Source of the DNA: JAUXJB01 sp965226855
GTDB taxonomy: Bacteria; Myxococcota_A; UBA9160; SZUA-336
Length of the DNA: 64,000 nucleotides
NCBI GenBank assembly: GCA_965226855.1
Contig: CBDDEE010000025.1
Coordinates: 135,646-199,645 of the forward strand
Direction of reading: 5' to 3'
In this document: piece after piece, positions 1 to 8,950 of the stretch
Layout of the letters: every line of letters begins with the position of its first letter
Numbering within the stretch: position 1 is the stretch's first letter
Translations under genes and position numbers: made by a program
The notes under the pieces: model-generated
Databases searched by the model: none
What the model saw: only the letters and a program-made list of their open reading frames with translations
Told to the model about the DNA's origin: nothing

Positions 1-954
1 CTCTGCGCACTGCTCATTTTCGTTTTCGGCCTATCGGCCTGTGTGAATCTCGACGTTGGCGGCTTGGGATCCACGCGCCCCCTACGAGAAGCAACCGTCT
101 TCGGCGACGGCGGGCCAAAGCTCGCCATGGTCGACGTCTCGGGCCTCATAACCGAGGCGAAGCCTTCGCGACTTCTCGGCTTTGCGAGCGGCCCTGGCCC
201 CGTAGCACGCCTGCGAGAAGCTCTCGACCTGGCGGCCGCGGATTCCGAGGTGGCGGCGCTCCTGGTCCGTATTCGCAGCCCTGGTGGCACGGTCGGGGCC
301 ACGGAGACCATTTACCACGAGCTCTTGCGCTGGAAGATCCGGACCCAACGCCCTGTGATCGCCTTTCTGAACGGGCTCGCGACCTCCGGCGACTACTACG
401 TTGCAATGGCCGCCGACGAGGTCATCGCGCAGCCCGCCGCGGTTACCGGCTCGATCGGCGTCCTGATGACGGGCGTAAACGTGGCCGGACTGCTGGAGCG
501 CTTCGGCGTCGCCGACCAATCGTTCACGAGCGGACCCTACAAGGATGCTGGTTCCCCCTTGCGAGACATGTCGCCGGAAGAAGCGGCGCAGCTGCAGAGC
601 GTTGTCGACGACCTGTACCTGCACTTTCTCGACGTCGTCGAGGCAGGACGCCCGAAGCTCGGGCGCAGCAGGATCGCCGAGCTCTCCGACGGCCGCATCT
701 ACACCGCTTCCCAAGCCCTCGATGTGGGCCTGATCGACGCGATCGGTCACCTGGAAGACGCAACGGCAGCGGCGGAGCGCCGCGCCGGAATCTCGGAGTC
801 CCGAGTAGTCATCTATCGCCCCTCCGGCGCGTACCGGCAGAACATCTACAGCCGGCGCGACCTCCCCAGCATCAAGGTCATCGATCTGAACCTCCTCCCC
901 GAGGCGGCAATGCTCTCACCAGGCTTCTACTACCTCTGGCCCGCCGCTCGCTGA
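1..954 (+). CDS. sppA: SppA-type signal peptide peptidase (S49), lipoprotein form, 5' end cut by window
   Basis: S49-family serine protease that degrades cleaved signal peptides or membrane-associated peptides on the periplasmic side. The frame is open from base 1, and the start codon lies outside the window. The first codons read as a hydrophobic stretch ending LSAC, a lipobox, so the mature protein should begin at the Cys encoded at 40-42 and be lipid-anchored. A GTG at 43 is possible but would remove this signal. The nucleophile Ser is in NGLATSGDYY (codon 385-387) and the catalytic Lys in SGPYKDAGSP (codon 541-543). The 52-residue spacing matches the Ser-Lys dyad of Bacillus SppA. The catalytic domain is single-length, unlike the tandem E. 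coli form. It converges on lhr with a 17-bp gap. Family assignment is firm; the lipoprotein anchor is read from sequence only. Confidence 0.88.
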   Translation, partial: LCALLIFVFGLSACVNLDVGGLGSTRPLREATVFGDGGPKLAMVDVSGLITEAKPSRLLGFASGPGPVARLREALDLAAADSEVAALLVRIRSPGGTVGATETIYHELLRWKIRTQRPVIAFLNGLATSGDYYVAMAADEVIAQPAAVTGSIGVLMTGVNVAGLLERFGVADQSFTSGPYKDAGSPLRDMSPEEAAQLQSVVDDLYLHFLDVVEAGRPKLGRSRIAELSDGRIYTASQALDVGLIDAIGHLEDATAAAERRAGISESRVVIYRPSGAYRQNIYSRRDLPSIKVIDLNLLPEAAMLSPGFYYLWPAAR

Positions 955-971
955 GCCTTTTGTCGTGTCGC

Positions 972-3900
972 TCAGATCCTCATAGGCACAGACGCGATCC
1001 CCAGCTCCGTGGCCACGGGAGAGAGCTCCACCCGTTGGCCTCGCTCGATGGCCGAGACGGGGAGGCCGTCGCGGAAGATGAGCCAGCGCGCGTGACCGGC
1101 AGGGACGCGGGGCCCGGGGGTGAGGATGCCAGCAAGATTCAGTGGATCCGCGGCCGAGACTCGGATCTCCTCGCCGTCTCGCACCCGGTTGCGCTCCTTG
1201 CGCAGGAGCGGCACCGCCTCGGGAAGGGCGAACTGCTCCCCAGTGAAGCCGGAAACGAAGCGGCCCCCGCGCACTAGTCCGCGGGCTTCCAGCGTGCGCA
1301 AGGCGCGGTGGACCTCGCGCCACCCTTCGGGCACCCACTCGCGACCTAGGAGATCCCGGAACACCACGCCGTAGCGGCGCAGCAGTCTCCAGGCGCTGCG
1401 CTCGGCACGCTCTCCTGTCTCCGGAGGCGCTGTGAGAGTGCGGAGCAGTCCCCAGCGTCCCTCGGGACCGGGCATGTTTCCCGCCAGAACCCGTCCCGGG
1501 CCGCGTCGGCGCCGCGAGGATTGCGGCCGGCCGCCGAGCAGGCGACGCAACGGGGCGAAGCCGTCACAGGTGACGAGTCCCTGCGCCACGAGCTCTTTCA
1601 GCCCCTCCTCGACCTGGACGGGCAACAGTCCGGTCGGCGGCCCCAGCTCGCGAGAGAAGAGCGCGCCGCGCTCGCGGAGCAGCTCCAGGATCCTCTCGCC
1701 CGGGCCGCGCAGCTCCGTGTCCGTGCGCTCGCCGACGGCGTGCAGGAGCGACTCCATCTCGTCTCGGACGAAGAGCGCGATCGGCGTGGCGCGAGAGGGC
1801 TGCGCTCCGGCTTCGAGCGGACGCGAGCTGAGCCGGCCCCAGGCGACCGAGCCGCTCATGCAGAGCGAGTCGAGCAGCGCAGACTTGTAGCCCTCCACAC
1901 GCGCGGAGAGGACCCCGGGCTCCCAGGCAGCCAGGGCAGCCTCGAAGCCCGAGAGCTGCTCGATTGCCTTCATGAGACCTCCCTCGCCGCAAAGGTGCTC
2001 CTGCGGGTGCACGTGCTGCCAGCGCAAAAGGAAGCTCAGATAATCGCCTGCACTGACCGGCTCGATCTCCCTGCGCAGCCGCGCCAGCGTGTAGCGGTGG
2101 ATCCGTGCCAGCAGGGCGCGGTCGCAGAACTGCTCGACCTGTGCGTCTGGCTCGAAGCGTCCGCGCACCGCCACACCCGCCCCCTCGAGCCGGGCGAGCG
2201 CCGCCTCGACGGCGCCCGCGGGCACACCGATGCGTTCGGCCAGCTGCCGGGAGTCCGTCGGGCCGAGCAGCGAGAGGTGTCCGCGCACGGCGGCATCGAG
2301 CGCCGCCTCTGCTTCGACGGATTCGACGCCGAGATGTGTAGGAAGCTGAACCGCCGGTTCGACCTCTGCGTCTGGGAACAGAGCCGACGCCAGGCCGACG
2401 CGCTCAACCGCGAAAAGTCGGCGAGCATCCCCGCCCACGATGCGTGCGGCGCGAGCTGCCCGCACAAGCTCTAGCACCAGATCATCGCCGAAGGACAGGT
2501 CCTCGTCCCGTGTCACCACGAGGTCGTCCAGGAGATCCAGAAGCTCGTCTGCGTTGCGCACGTCTGGAAGCGCCTCGGAGCGCACGCGTTCGATGGCATC
2601 GGCATCCAGGCGTGCGAGGTTCTGCGCCTCGTCGGGGAGCACGTGTCGCAGGGCTACCGCACGGGTACGGCGTTCCTCGAGGGGCGCGTCGTCGAGGAAC
2701 GCGTAAGGGCGCGCGTTCAGGATCTCGTGGGTGAAGGGAGAGGGTTCCACGGTATCGATGCAGTGAATGCGAACTTCTCCCGACTCGACGCGCTCGAGCA
2801 ACCGGATCAGGCCCGCGATGTCAGCCGCCTCGGTCTTGCAGTCGTGCATCGTCTGCTTGACGAGTGGGTGATCGGGGATCGTGATCGGGTACTCGACGTT
2901 CTCCTGACACGCCACCTGTTCGGGAAAGACGCAGCCCAGCAGATCATCCGCCAGCATGCGCTGAACCGGAAAAGGTACGCGTCCGCGCGTCCGCGCGCGT
3001 GGAACGGCCAAGGAGCGAGTCGCGTTCCAGCGCCAGCGTGCGGTGAACAGCGGCGAGGCGAGCAGCGCCTGACCGAGCACCTCGTCCACCGTCTTCGGCG
3101 ACAAGAACCGAGCGACCGACTCGAGCGGGAAGGTCTGAGGACTCCCGAGCGAGAGGACGAGGGCATCGTCGGTGGCGGCCGCCTGCAGCTCCGTATTGAA
3201 CGAGGCGCAGAAGCGCTTTCGCAGTGCCAGCCCAAAGCCGCGATTGATCCGCGCCCCCCATGGGCTGTGGATGACGAGCTGCATCCCTCCCGCCTCGTCG
3301 AAGAAGCGCTCCGCGACGAGATCCTCACAAGTGGGGACGCGCCCCACCGAGTCCACCTGGGCGCGCACGTAGCGGGCGAGCTGGAAGGCGGCCTCACGCG
3401 GCAGGGCGCATTCCGCCTCGAGCCAGGCGACGGCCGCCTCCAGGCTGTCTTGGATCCGCACCGCGATCTCCTCGCGCAGCGCCGAGACCTCCTGCGAGAG
3501 CTCCTCAGTGCGCGCCGGCGCCTCGCCGAGCCAGAACGGAATCGTGGGCGGGGCACCCCCTGCATCGACGACGCGGACCACAGCGGACTCGATGCGACGA
3601 ATTCTCCAGCTGTGCGTCCCCAGCAGGAACACGTCGCCGGCCATGCTCTCGATCGCCCAGTCCTCGTTCACCGTACCGATCGTCGTTTCTTCGGGATCGA
3701 GCACGACGCGATAGTCGCCGGTCTCCGGGATCGCACCGCCCGACATGATCGCGGCCATGCGCGCGCCGCGGCGGCCCCGCAGTCGACGCTGCAGGCGATC
3801 GTGGTGTACGTACGCGGCGCGGCGACCCTTTGGCGTCTCGAAGCCCCGAGAGAGCATCTCCAGCACGGCGTCGAAGTCCGTCCGCTCGAGCGATCCATAC

Positions 3901-5234
3901 GGATAGGCGCCGCGCACGAGCTCGAAGAGCTCGTCCTCTTCCCACTCCTCGCAGGCGCAGGCGGCCACGATCTGCTGTGCCAGGATGTCGAGGGGGGCGC
4001 GAGGCGGATGGATCCGGTCGAGGCGCCCGGCCTTCACTGCGCGCACGAGCGCCGCACACTCCATCATCTCGTCGCGCGTCGTCGGGAACAGCCGACCCCG
4101 GGGCCGAAGACCGAGGGAATGCCCGGAGCGGCCGATGCGCTGCAGCAGGGTGGCAATGCTGCGCGGCGAGCCGATCTGGCACACGAGCTCCACGCTGCCG
4201 ATGTCGATCCCCAGCTCCAGCGAGGCGGTGGCCACGAGGGCGCGCAAATCGCCGTCCTTGAGGCGCTGCTCCACCTTCAGGCGCCGTTCCCGGGCCAGGC
4301 TGCCGTGGTGTGCCGCGACGTTCTCCGCACCCACCTTCTCGCCCAAGCGATGTGCGAGACGCTCGGCGAGGCGACGGGTGTTCGTGAAGATCAGCGTCGT
4401 GCGGTGCTCGCCGATGTAGCCTGAGATCACGTCGAGCAGATCGTCCCACTGCTCCTTGGAGGCTACGCCCTGCAGATCCTCGCTCGGCGGTGCCTCGATC
4501 GCCAGATCGATGTCCCGCTGGTGTCCGAGGTCGATCACAGTACAGTCGGGAGCGTGGTCGTCCGCACCCCGCTCGGTACCCACCAGGAAGCGCGCGATCA
4601 GATCCATGGGACGCTGCGTCGCCGACAGACCCACACGAGCGGGGCGCGTCTCGGCAAGAGCCTGGAGGCGTTGCAACGACAGGGCGAGGTGCGACCCGCG
4701 TTTGTCGCGCGCCAGCGCGTGAATCTCGTCGATAATCACCGTACGCGTAGACTTCAAGATCTCGCGACTCCGCTCTGCAGTCAGCAGCAGGTACAGGGAC
4801 TCCGGGGTCGTCACCAGGATGTGTGGGGGCCGCCGCAGCATCGCCTGCCGCTCGCGCTGTGGCGTGTCGCCGGTGCGGACCGCCGCGCGAATGCGGGGCA
4901 GGCGGTAGCCCATCCGCTCCGCCTCGGCTTGAATCTCTTCCAGCGGGGTCTCGAGGTTGCGCTGGATGTCGTGAGAGAGCGCCCGGAGCGGAGAGACGTA
5001 CACGGCCTCCAGGCGCTCCTCGAGCTCGCCCTCGATGGCGCGGCGAAACAGCCGGTCGAGGATCATCAAGAACGCGGCCAGCGTCTTGCCGGATCCCGTG
5101 GGCGCGGCGATGAGCGTGTCCTCCCCCCGCGCGATGGCCGGCCAGCCCCGCTTCTGCGGCTCGGTCGGCTCGTGGAAGCGCCCCTCGAACCAGGCCCGGA
5201 CGGGCGGACAGAGGTCGATGCACTCCGCTGTCAT
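972..5234 (-). CDS. lhr: Lhr-family ATP-dependent superfamily 2 helicase
   Basis: Large helicase-related (Lhr) DNA/RNA helicase of 1420 residues, close to the usual 1400-1550 for full-length members. The N-terminal RecA-like domain carries a Q-motif-like region (TEPQKRGWPAI), Walker A APTGSGKT at residues 44-51 and the DEIH box at 169-172. The second RecA domain has HHGSLARERR and QRIGRSGH. The remaining ~900 residues are the Lhr-specific part, with winged-helix and DEAD/H-associated regions. Lhr proteins translocate 3' to 5' and unwind RNA:DNA hybrids; a role in DNA repair is known for mycobacterial Lhr. The start is an ATG 13 bp from the stop of argC, which lies upstream on the same strand, so the two may be co-transcribed. 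Long open frames on the opposite strand are compositional shadows of this gene. Confidence 0.95.
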   Translation of the reverse strand: MTAECIDLCPPVRAWFEGRFHEPTEPQKRGWPAIARGEDTLIAAPTGSGKTLAAFLMILDRLFRRAIEGELEERLEAVYVSPLRALSHDIQRNLETPLEEIQAEAERMGYRLPRIRAAVRTGDTPQRERQAMLRRPPHILVTTPESLYLLLTAERSREILKSTRTVIIDEIHALARDKRGSHLALSLQRLQALAETRPARVGLSATQRPMDLIARFLVGTERGADDHAPDCTVIDLGHQRDIDLAIEAPPSEDLQGVASKEQWDDLLDVISGYIGEHRTTLIFTNTRRLAERLAHRLGEKVGAENVAAHHGSLARERRLKVEQRLKDGDLRALVATASLELGIDIGSVELVCQIGSPRSIATLLQRIGRSGHSLGLRPRGRLFPTTRDEMMECAALVRAVKAGRLDRIHPPRAPLDILAQQIVAACACEEWEEDELFELVRGAYPYGSLERTDFDAVLEMLSRGFETPKGRRAAYVHHDRLQRRLRGRRGARMAAIMSGGAIPETGDYRVVLDPEETTIGTVNEDWAIESMAGDVFLLGTHSWRIRRIESAVVRVVDAGGAPPTIPFWLGEAPARTEELSQEVSALREEIAVRIQDSLEAAVAWLEAECALPREAAFQLARYVRAQVDSVGRVPTCEDLVAERFFDEAGGMQLVIHSPWGARINRGFGLALRKRFCASFNTELQAAATDDALVLSLGSPQTFPLESVARFLSPKTVDEVLGQALLASPLFTARWRWNATRSLAVPRARTRGRVPFPVQRMLADDLLGCVFPEQVACQENVEYPITIPDHPLVKQTMHDCKTEAADIAGLIRLLERVESGEVRIHCIDTVEPSPFTHEILNARPYAFLDDAPLEERRTRAVALRHVLPDEAQNLARLDADAIERVRSEALPDVRNADELLDLLDDLVVTRDEDLSFGDDLVLELVRAARAARIVGGDARRLFAVERVGLASALFPDAEVEPAVQLPTHLGVESVEAEAALDAAVRGHLSLLGPTDSRQLAERIGVPAGAVEAALARLEGAGVAVRGRFEPDAQVEQFCDRALLARIHRYTLARLRREIEPVSAGDYLSFLLRWQHVHPQEHLCGEGGLMKAIEQLSGFEAALAAWEPGVLSARVEGYKSALLDSLCMSGSVAWGRLSSRPLEAGAQPSRATPIALFVRDEMESLLHAVGERTDTELRGPGERILELLRERGALFSRELGPPTGLLPVQVEEGLKELVAQGLVTCDGFAPLRRLLGGRPQSSRRRRGPGRVLAGNMPGPEGRWGLLRTLTAPPETGERAERSAWRLLRRYGVVFRDLLGREWVPEGWREVHRALRTLEARGLVRGGRFVSGFTGEQFALPEAVPLLRKERNRVRDGEEIRVSAADPLNLAGILTPGPRVPAGHARWLIFRDGLPVSAIERGQRVELSPVATELGIASVPMRI

Positions 5235-5246
5235 GGCACTCCTGAC

Positions 5247-6203
5247 CTAGGCCGGCAGACCCTCGGTCTCGTCGAGCCCCAGCATGAGGTTCAGGTTCTG
5301 GATGGCGGCGCCTGCGGCGCCCTTTCCCAGGTTGTCGAGCGTTGCCAGCAGCAGCACGTGACCGGAGGGATGCGGCAGCACCCGCAGGTCGAGGCGGTTC
5401 GTGTCGTTGCAGGCCCGGGGGTCGAAGCTTCCCTCGTCGGAGTCGAGCGGCTCGGCGATCGGCAGGACGCGTACGAAGGGCTCGTGACGATAGCGCTCGT
5501 CCAGAGTCTCCCAGAGTGTCTTGCCGGTGGCTCCCTCGGACAGGAGGTCACGGTGTAGCGGAAGCTGGACCCGCATCCCACAGCGGAACGGCCCCACAGC
5601 GGGAACGAACTGTGGTTCCCGACCGAGCCTCGCGTAGTGCTGCATCTCGGGGACGTGCTTGTGCCCGGCGTCGATCGCATAAGGCGCCTCGTACGGCAGA
5701 GTCGAAAGTGCCGTGCTCGGATCTTCCCAGCGCTCGATCATCGCCCTCCCCCCGCCGCTGTAGCCTGAGAGGGCGTGCACCTGAAGCGGCAGGTCCGAAG
5801 CCACCAGTCCCGCCTCGAGCAGCGGCCGGATCGCCAGGATCACGGGCGTCGGATAGCAGCCGGGATTCGAGACCCGTTGCGCGCCGGCGATCGCGTCGCG
5901 CTGCGCCGGCTCGAGCTCAGGCAGGCCGTACACCCAGCCCGCCGCGGTGCGGTGGGCTGTGCTCGCGTCGAGGATCCTAGTCCTGGACCCTTCGAGCCAG
6001 GACACGGTCTCTCGAGCCACAGCGTCCGGGAGGCACAGGACCGCCAGGTCCGCGCGCGCCAGCAGCTCGCGTCGCCGCTTCGAGTCCTTGCGATGCACCT
6101 CGTCGAGCGTGAGCAGCTCGAGGTCCTCCCGGCCGACGAGCCACTCCCGGATCCGGAGCCCCGTCGTGCCGACGTGCCCGTCGATGTAGACTCCCGGTGC
6201 CAC
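5247..6203 (-). CDS. argC: N-acetyl-gamma-glutamyl-phosphate reductase, short (type 2) form
   Basis: Catalyses the NADPH-dependent reduction of N-acetyl-glutamyl-phosphate to the semialdehyde, the third step of arginine synthesis, in the cytosol. At 318 residues it is the shorter ArgC class. The N-terminal Rossmann motif is YIDGHVGTTGLRI and the catalytic Cys is C116 in VSNPGCYPT. HALSGYSGGGRA and DNLGKGAAGAAIQN are typical family blocks. The start is GTG at 6203; an ATG just upstream is in another frame. No other arginine genes are nearby, so it is separated from the rest of the pathway. It lies directly upstream of lhr and 21 bp downstream of the VWA gene on the same strand. Confidence 0.93.
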   Translation of the reverse strand: MAPGVYIDGHVGTTGLRIREWLVGREDLELLTLDEVHRKDSKRRRELLARADLAVLCLPDAVARETVSWLEGSRTRILDASTAHRTAAGWVYGLPELEPAQRDAIAGAQRVSNPGCYPTPVILAIRPLLEAGLVASDLPLQVHALSGYSGGGRAMIERWEDPSTALSTLPYEAPYAIDAGHKHVPEMQHYARLGREPQFVPAVGPFRCGMRVQLPLHRDLLSEGATGKTLWETLDERYRHEPFVRVLPIAEPLDSDEGSFDPRACNDTNRLDLRVLPHPSGHVLLLATLDNLGKGAAGAAIQNLNLMLGLDETEGLPA

Positions 6204-6224
6204 CAGGGCATCTTAGCGCGTGGC

Positions 6225-7574
6225 TCAGCGCGAGACCGCGGCTCCTGAGCCGATCGACTCCAGACGTTGTGCCCCGGCAGCGGAGTAGACGCGGAAACGG
6301 AACAGACCGGCGCTTCCTCCGTCGCTGGCGATCCGGAGCTCGATGTCGTTCGCGCCAGGCACGAGGGGAATCTCGCCCTCGAGGATGCGTCCGTCGGGAC
6401 CGAGCAGATCGTCGGACCAGACGCCGCTCTGCCGGTTGTGCGCGAAGACGCCGCTGATCCTGCGTGTGACCAGCGCGGGGAGCAGCTCATGGAGCGCGCG
6501 CGCGGAAGGCACTCGCGCGAGACGGCCGCCCGTGCGACGCGCGACCTCGGTGTAGAGCCGCTGGTTCCGATCGCCCCCGAAGAGGACGGGTGTCACAACG
6601 AACTCACCCCGAACCTCGCGCCCGAAGCTCGCGAGCTGGGCGATATCGGAGAGACCGTCGAGCCGACTGAACTCGTGGCTGGCCGGGCAGGCTGTCCTGT
6701 TCCGCGTGGCGTCGCAAGCCCGCCTGGCTGACTCGCCAAGCGAATCGGAGCAACGCAGGAAGCGCCCGGAGTGAGGCAGATCCGCACCCGTCAGGAGCAC
6801 GATCTCGCGGTCGACGCCTTCTGGAGCCCTGCGCAGCCAGTCGGCTGCTGTCCACAGCGCACAGACCGCGTCGCTGCGACCCTCGCCCTCTGGATGCTCG
6901 CGCTCGAACTGCGCGAGACCCCGCAGCCGCGCCTCCGCCGGGGCGCCGAGCTCCACGACCGGCCAGGTTCCCTCCCCGAACGCGAGAATCCCGAACTCGA
7001 CGGCGTCTCCAGCTACCCCTGTTACCAGGTTGGCCAGCGCGCGGCGCTCCGCCTTGAGCAGGGACAGCTGCCCGGCACCTGAGCCGAGTGTCACGGGAAC
7101 CGGGGCGTTCGCGCTCTCGGAGGTGTCGACGAGGATCACTACACGTCGGCCGCGCCCGCTTCTGGGAGCCTCGAGGCTCCCGCGAACTCGGAGGGCCCCA
7201 TCATCCAGAACGGGGATGAGGACCCGGCCACCGACCCGCGCCGTCACCAAGGGATATCGCAGCCACAGTCCTACTGAGGAGTACACGGGACCGTAAAGCT
7301 GATTCGGGTCCCAGCCAGTGCGGATCCGCTGTTCCAGCAGGGCGTGGACTCCCGCCGGCAATTTCGCCGTCCCGGGTTCTCGCAGGATCTGGATATCCTC
7401 CCCCGCCTGATCCAGTCGAACGGGCTCGAGGACGTCGGCCCTGTAGGTGTCGTCGAGATCGACCGCCTGCTGCGCTTGATCGAAATCGGCAGCGCCGGAG
7501 ACGCTGGCCCACATGGCGACGATCAAGAGTGAGAACACTGACAGGCTCGCCTGTGTGGACCGGGGGTATTTCAC
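6225..7574 (-). CDS. Secreted von Willebrand factor A domain protein
   Basis: Exported protein of 449 residues with an N-terminal signal peptide (hydrophobic run about residues 10-28, likely cleaved after SGAA). The central VWA domain starts with VVILVDTSES; D150-T-S-E-S154 is the DxSxS metal-ion-dependent adhesion site. The later region holds ITGADLPHSG- and VTPVLFGG-type strands, then a C-terminal beta-rich part. VWA domains bind protein partners through a metal ion; the partner here cannot be read from sequence. The start is GTG at 7574, facing cysH across a 166-bp AT-rich divergent promoter region. Function is unknown beyond a likely periplasmic binding or surface role. Confidence 0.75.
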   Translation of the reverse strand: MKYPRSTQASLSVFSLLIVAMWASVSGAADFDQAQQAVDLDDTYRADVLEPVRLDQAGEDIQILREPGTAKLPAGVHALLEQRIRTGWDPNQLYGPVYSSVGLWLRYPLVTARVGGRVLIPVLDDGALRVRGSLEAPRSGRGRRVVILVDTSESANAPVPVTLGSGAGQLSLLKAERRALANLVTGVAGDAVEFGILAFGEGTWPVVELGAPAEARLRGLAQFEREHPEGEGRSDAVCALWTAADWLRRAPEGVDREIVLLTGADLPHSGRFLRCSDSLGESARRACDATRNRTACPASHEFSRLDGLSDIAQLASFGREVRGEFVVTPVLFGGDRNQRLYTEVARRTGGRLARVPSARALHELLPALVTRRISGVFAHNRQSGVWSDDLLGPDGRILEGEIPLVPGANDIELRIASDGGSAGLFRFRVYSAAGAQRLESIGSGAAVSR

Positions 7575-7652
7575 AACATCCCCGAACGGCTCCTATTCCA
7601 GGAAACCTGAGCAGCCAAACAACATCGAAAAGGCCGGTTATGTGGCGCCAAC

Positions 7653-7682
7653 TTGCGAATAAATTCCCGACTGTCATAGAAT
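7653..7682 (+). promoter_or_regulatory. Candidate sigma-70-type promoter of cysH
   Basis: TTGCGA at 7653-7658 and TAGAAT at 7677-7682 are separated by 18 bp. They lie in the AT-rich divergent gap between the VWA gene and cysH, far lower in GC than its surroundings. Transcription would begin near 7690, giving a leader of about 50 bases that contains the AGGAGG ribosome-binding site of cysH. The call rests on match to consensus alone. Confidence 0.45.
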
Positions 7683-7740
7683 ATTTTTTTCGCTTCGTAT
7701 TTCCTATTTTAATGGTGTGTCTTAGGAGGATCCCCGCTAC

Positions 7741-8514
7741 GTGCCTCAGCTCGAACTTGTAAGGACGGAACGCCTTTCGGAGCGGACACTCACCGAGGTT
7801 CGCTCCGGCGCAATGAACGGCTGGACTCCAGAGCGCCTGCTGGCCTGGGGATTCGAGAACTTCGCTCCGCGTATCGCCCTCTCCGCGAGCTTCGGATCCC
7901 CGGAAGGCATGGTCATCCTCGACCTGATGCACCGGATAGATCCAGAGCGGACCCGGGTCTTTTCGATCGACACCGGACGGCTACCCCAGGAGACCTACGA
8001 GCTGATGGATCGCGTGCGGGACCGCTACGGGATCGAGATCGAGGTCCACTTTCCCGAACGCGAGCGTCTGGAGTCGATGGTGCGCAAGCACGGACACAAC
8101 CTGTTCTTCGAGTCCAAGGAGAAGCGCGAGCTCTGCTGCGGGATCCGCAAGGTCGCACCGCTGGATCGCGTCCTCGCGGGCCTGGATGCCTGGATCGCGG
8201 GCCTGCGCCCGGAGCACAGCAAGGCTCGAGCCCAGGTGAGAGCGGTGGAGGTCGACCTCATCCATGGCGGGCGGATCAAGCTGAATCCGCTCGCCAGCTG
8301 GACCAGGGACGACGTGGACAGCTATGTGCGCGCCCGCGGCATTCCTCTGAACGCACTACACCGCCGCGGGTACCCCTCGGTCGGCTGTGCGCCCTGCTCG
8401 CGCGCCATCCAGCCCGGGGAGGATGAGCGGGCTGGACGCTGGTGGTGGGAGCAGGACAGCTCCCGTGAGTGCGGCATCCACGTCGGCTACGAAAGAGACG
8501 GCTCCGGGATCTAG
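7741..8514 (+). CDS. cysH: Phosphoadenylyl-/adenylyl-sulfate reductase with iron-sulfur cysteines
   Basis: Thioredoxin-dependent reduction of activated sulfate (APS or PAPS) to sulfite in assimilatory sulfate reduction. It has 257 residues, with the PP-loop SASFGSPEG at 48-56. Cys pairs CC at 132-133 and CAPC (C216, C219) are the [4Fe-4S] ligands that mark the bacterial APS-reductase type. The catalytic Cys is C244 in RECGIH. The PAPS-only E. coli type lacks the cluster Cys, so APS is the more likely substrate. The start is GTG at 7741, set by AGGAGG 10 bases upstream. No sulfite reductase or ATP sulfurylase lies in this window. Confidence 0.92.
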   Translation: MPQLELVRTERLSERTLTEVRSGAMNGWTPERLLAWGFENFAPRIALSASFGSPEGMVILDLMHRIDPERTRVFSIDTGRLPQETYELMDRVRDRYGIEIEVHFPERERLESMVRKHGHNLFFESKEKRELCCGIRKVAPLDRVLAGLDAWIAGLRPEHSKARAQVRAVEVDLIHGGRIKLNPLASWTRDDVDSYVRARGIPLNALHRRGYPSVGCAPCSRAIQPGEDERAGRWWWEQDSSRECGIHVGYERDGSGI

Positions 8515-8520
8515 TCCGGT

Positions 8521-8650
8521 CTTGTGGGACCCGGCCGCGGGCGGCCGCGGCCACCCTTGTGGGACCCGCGCGCGGACGGCCGCGCGCTTCCCAGCTTCGC
8601 TCAGGCCTTCGGCCTTCGCTGCGCGCGCCGCGTACCGCGGCGCTTGCAGG
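8521..8650. repeat. Dispersed palindromic repeat, one truncated and one full variant copy
   Basis: Two head-to-tail copies of the unit that makes up the 46243-46776 array. The first is cut after about 35 bp. The second is a full diverged copy, starting CTTGTGGGACCC and ending CGGCGCTTGCAGG. Hairpin arms are kept while loops change: AGGCC-TTC-GGCCT here against AGGCC-TGC-GGCCT in the array, and GCGCCGCG-TAC-CGCGGCGC here against GCGCCGCG-TT-CGCGGCGC. It fills the gap between the convergent ends of cysH and oxidase operon 1. It could act as a bidirectional terminator. Confidence 0.8.
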
Positions 8651-8680
8651 GAGATCCCATGGGCCTGTGGCGGCTCTCGA

Positions 8681-8950
8681 TCAGGACCTAGGGACGGTGT
8701 TGGATCGCGGTGCCGGCCAGGGCTCGGACTGCCGCTTCAGCCGCACGAAGCGCTGACGGAGCCAGAAGATGAGCGAGCCCATCATGAGGAGGGGGAGCGC
8801 AGTCAAGAGCGCAGTCGTGATCATGAAGGCGTCGCGATACTCGTCGGTCGCGGAGAAGCAGACCGCGCAGGCGTCGCTCTGCTGCGGCGCCCAGAGGATT
8901 GCGGTAGCAACCACGGCAGCTGACCACCAGCTCACGAACGGGTTCCTCAC
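8681..8950 (-). CDS. Small oxidase-associated membrane protein with CAVC motif
   Basis: Protein of 89 residues. The N-terminal hydrophobic segment (about 6-21) is a signal or anchor. It is followed by SDACAVC, then a second membrane segment (about 42-63) and a basic tail (RQRFVRLKR). The start GTG at 8950 overlaps the stop of the preceding subunit-III gene by 4 bp, so the two are translationally coupled. The last gene of oxidase operon 2 (26162-26461) has the same plan: signal, ACSVCSGG, membrane segment ending FLFW and a basic stretch. The two are probably homologous. The CxxC would face the periplasm, where metal or heme handling is possible, but no function can be assigned. Confidence 0.7.
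   Translation of the reverse strand: MRNPFVSWWSAAVVATAILWAPQQSDACAVCFSATDEYRDAFMITTALLTALPLLMMGSLIFWLRQRFVRLKRQSEPWPAPRSNTVPRS

Noticed and set aside
2643..4424. Long plus-strand open frame (593 codons) opposite lhr
   Set aside because: It lies wholly antisense to a clear helicase gene, has Arg/Gln-rich composition and no recognisable domain. High GC keeps such frames open.
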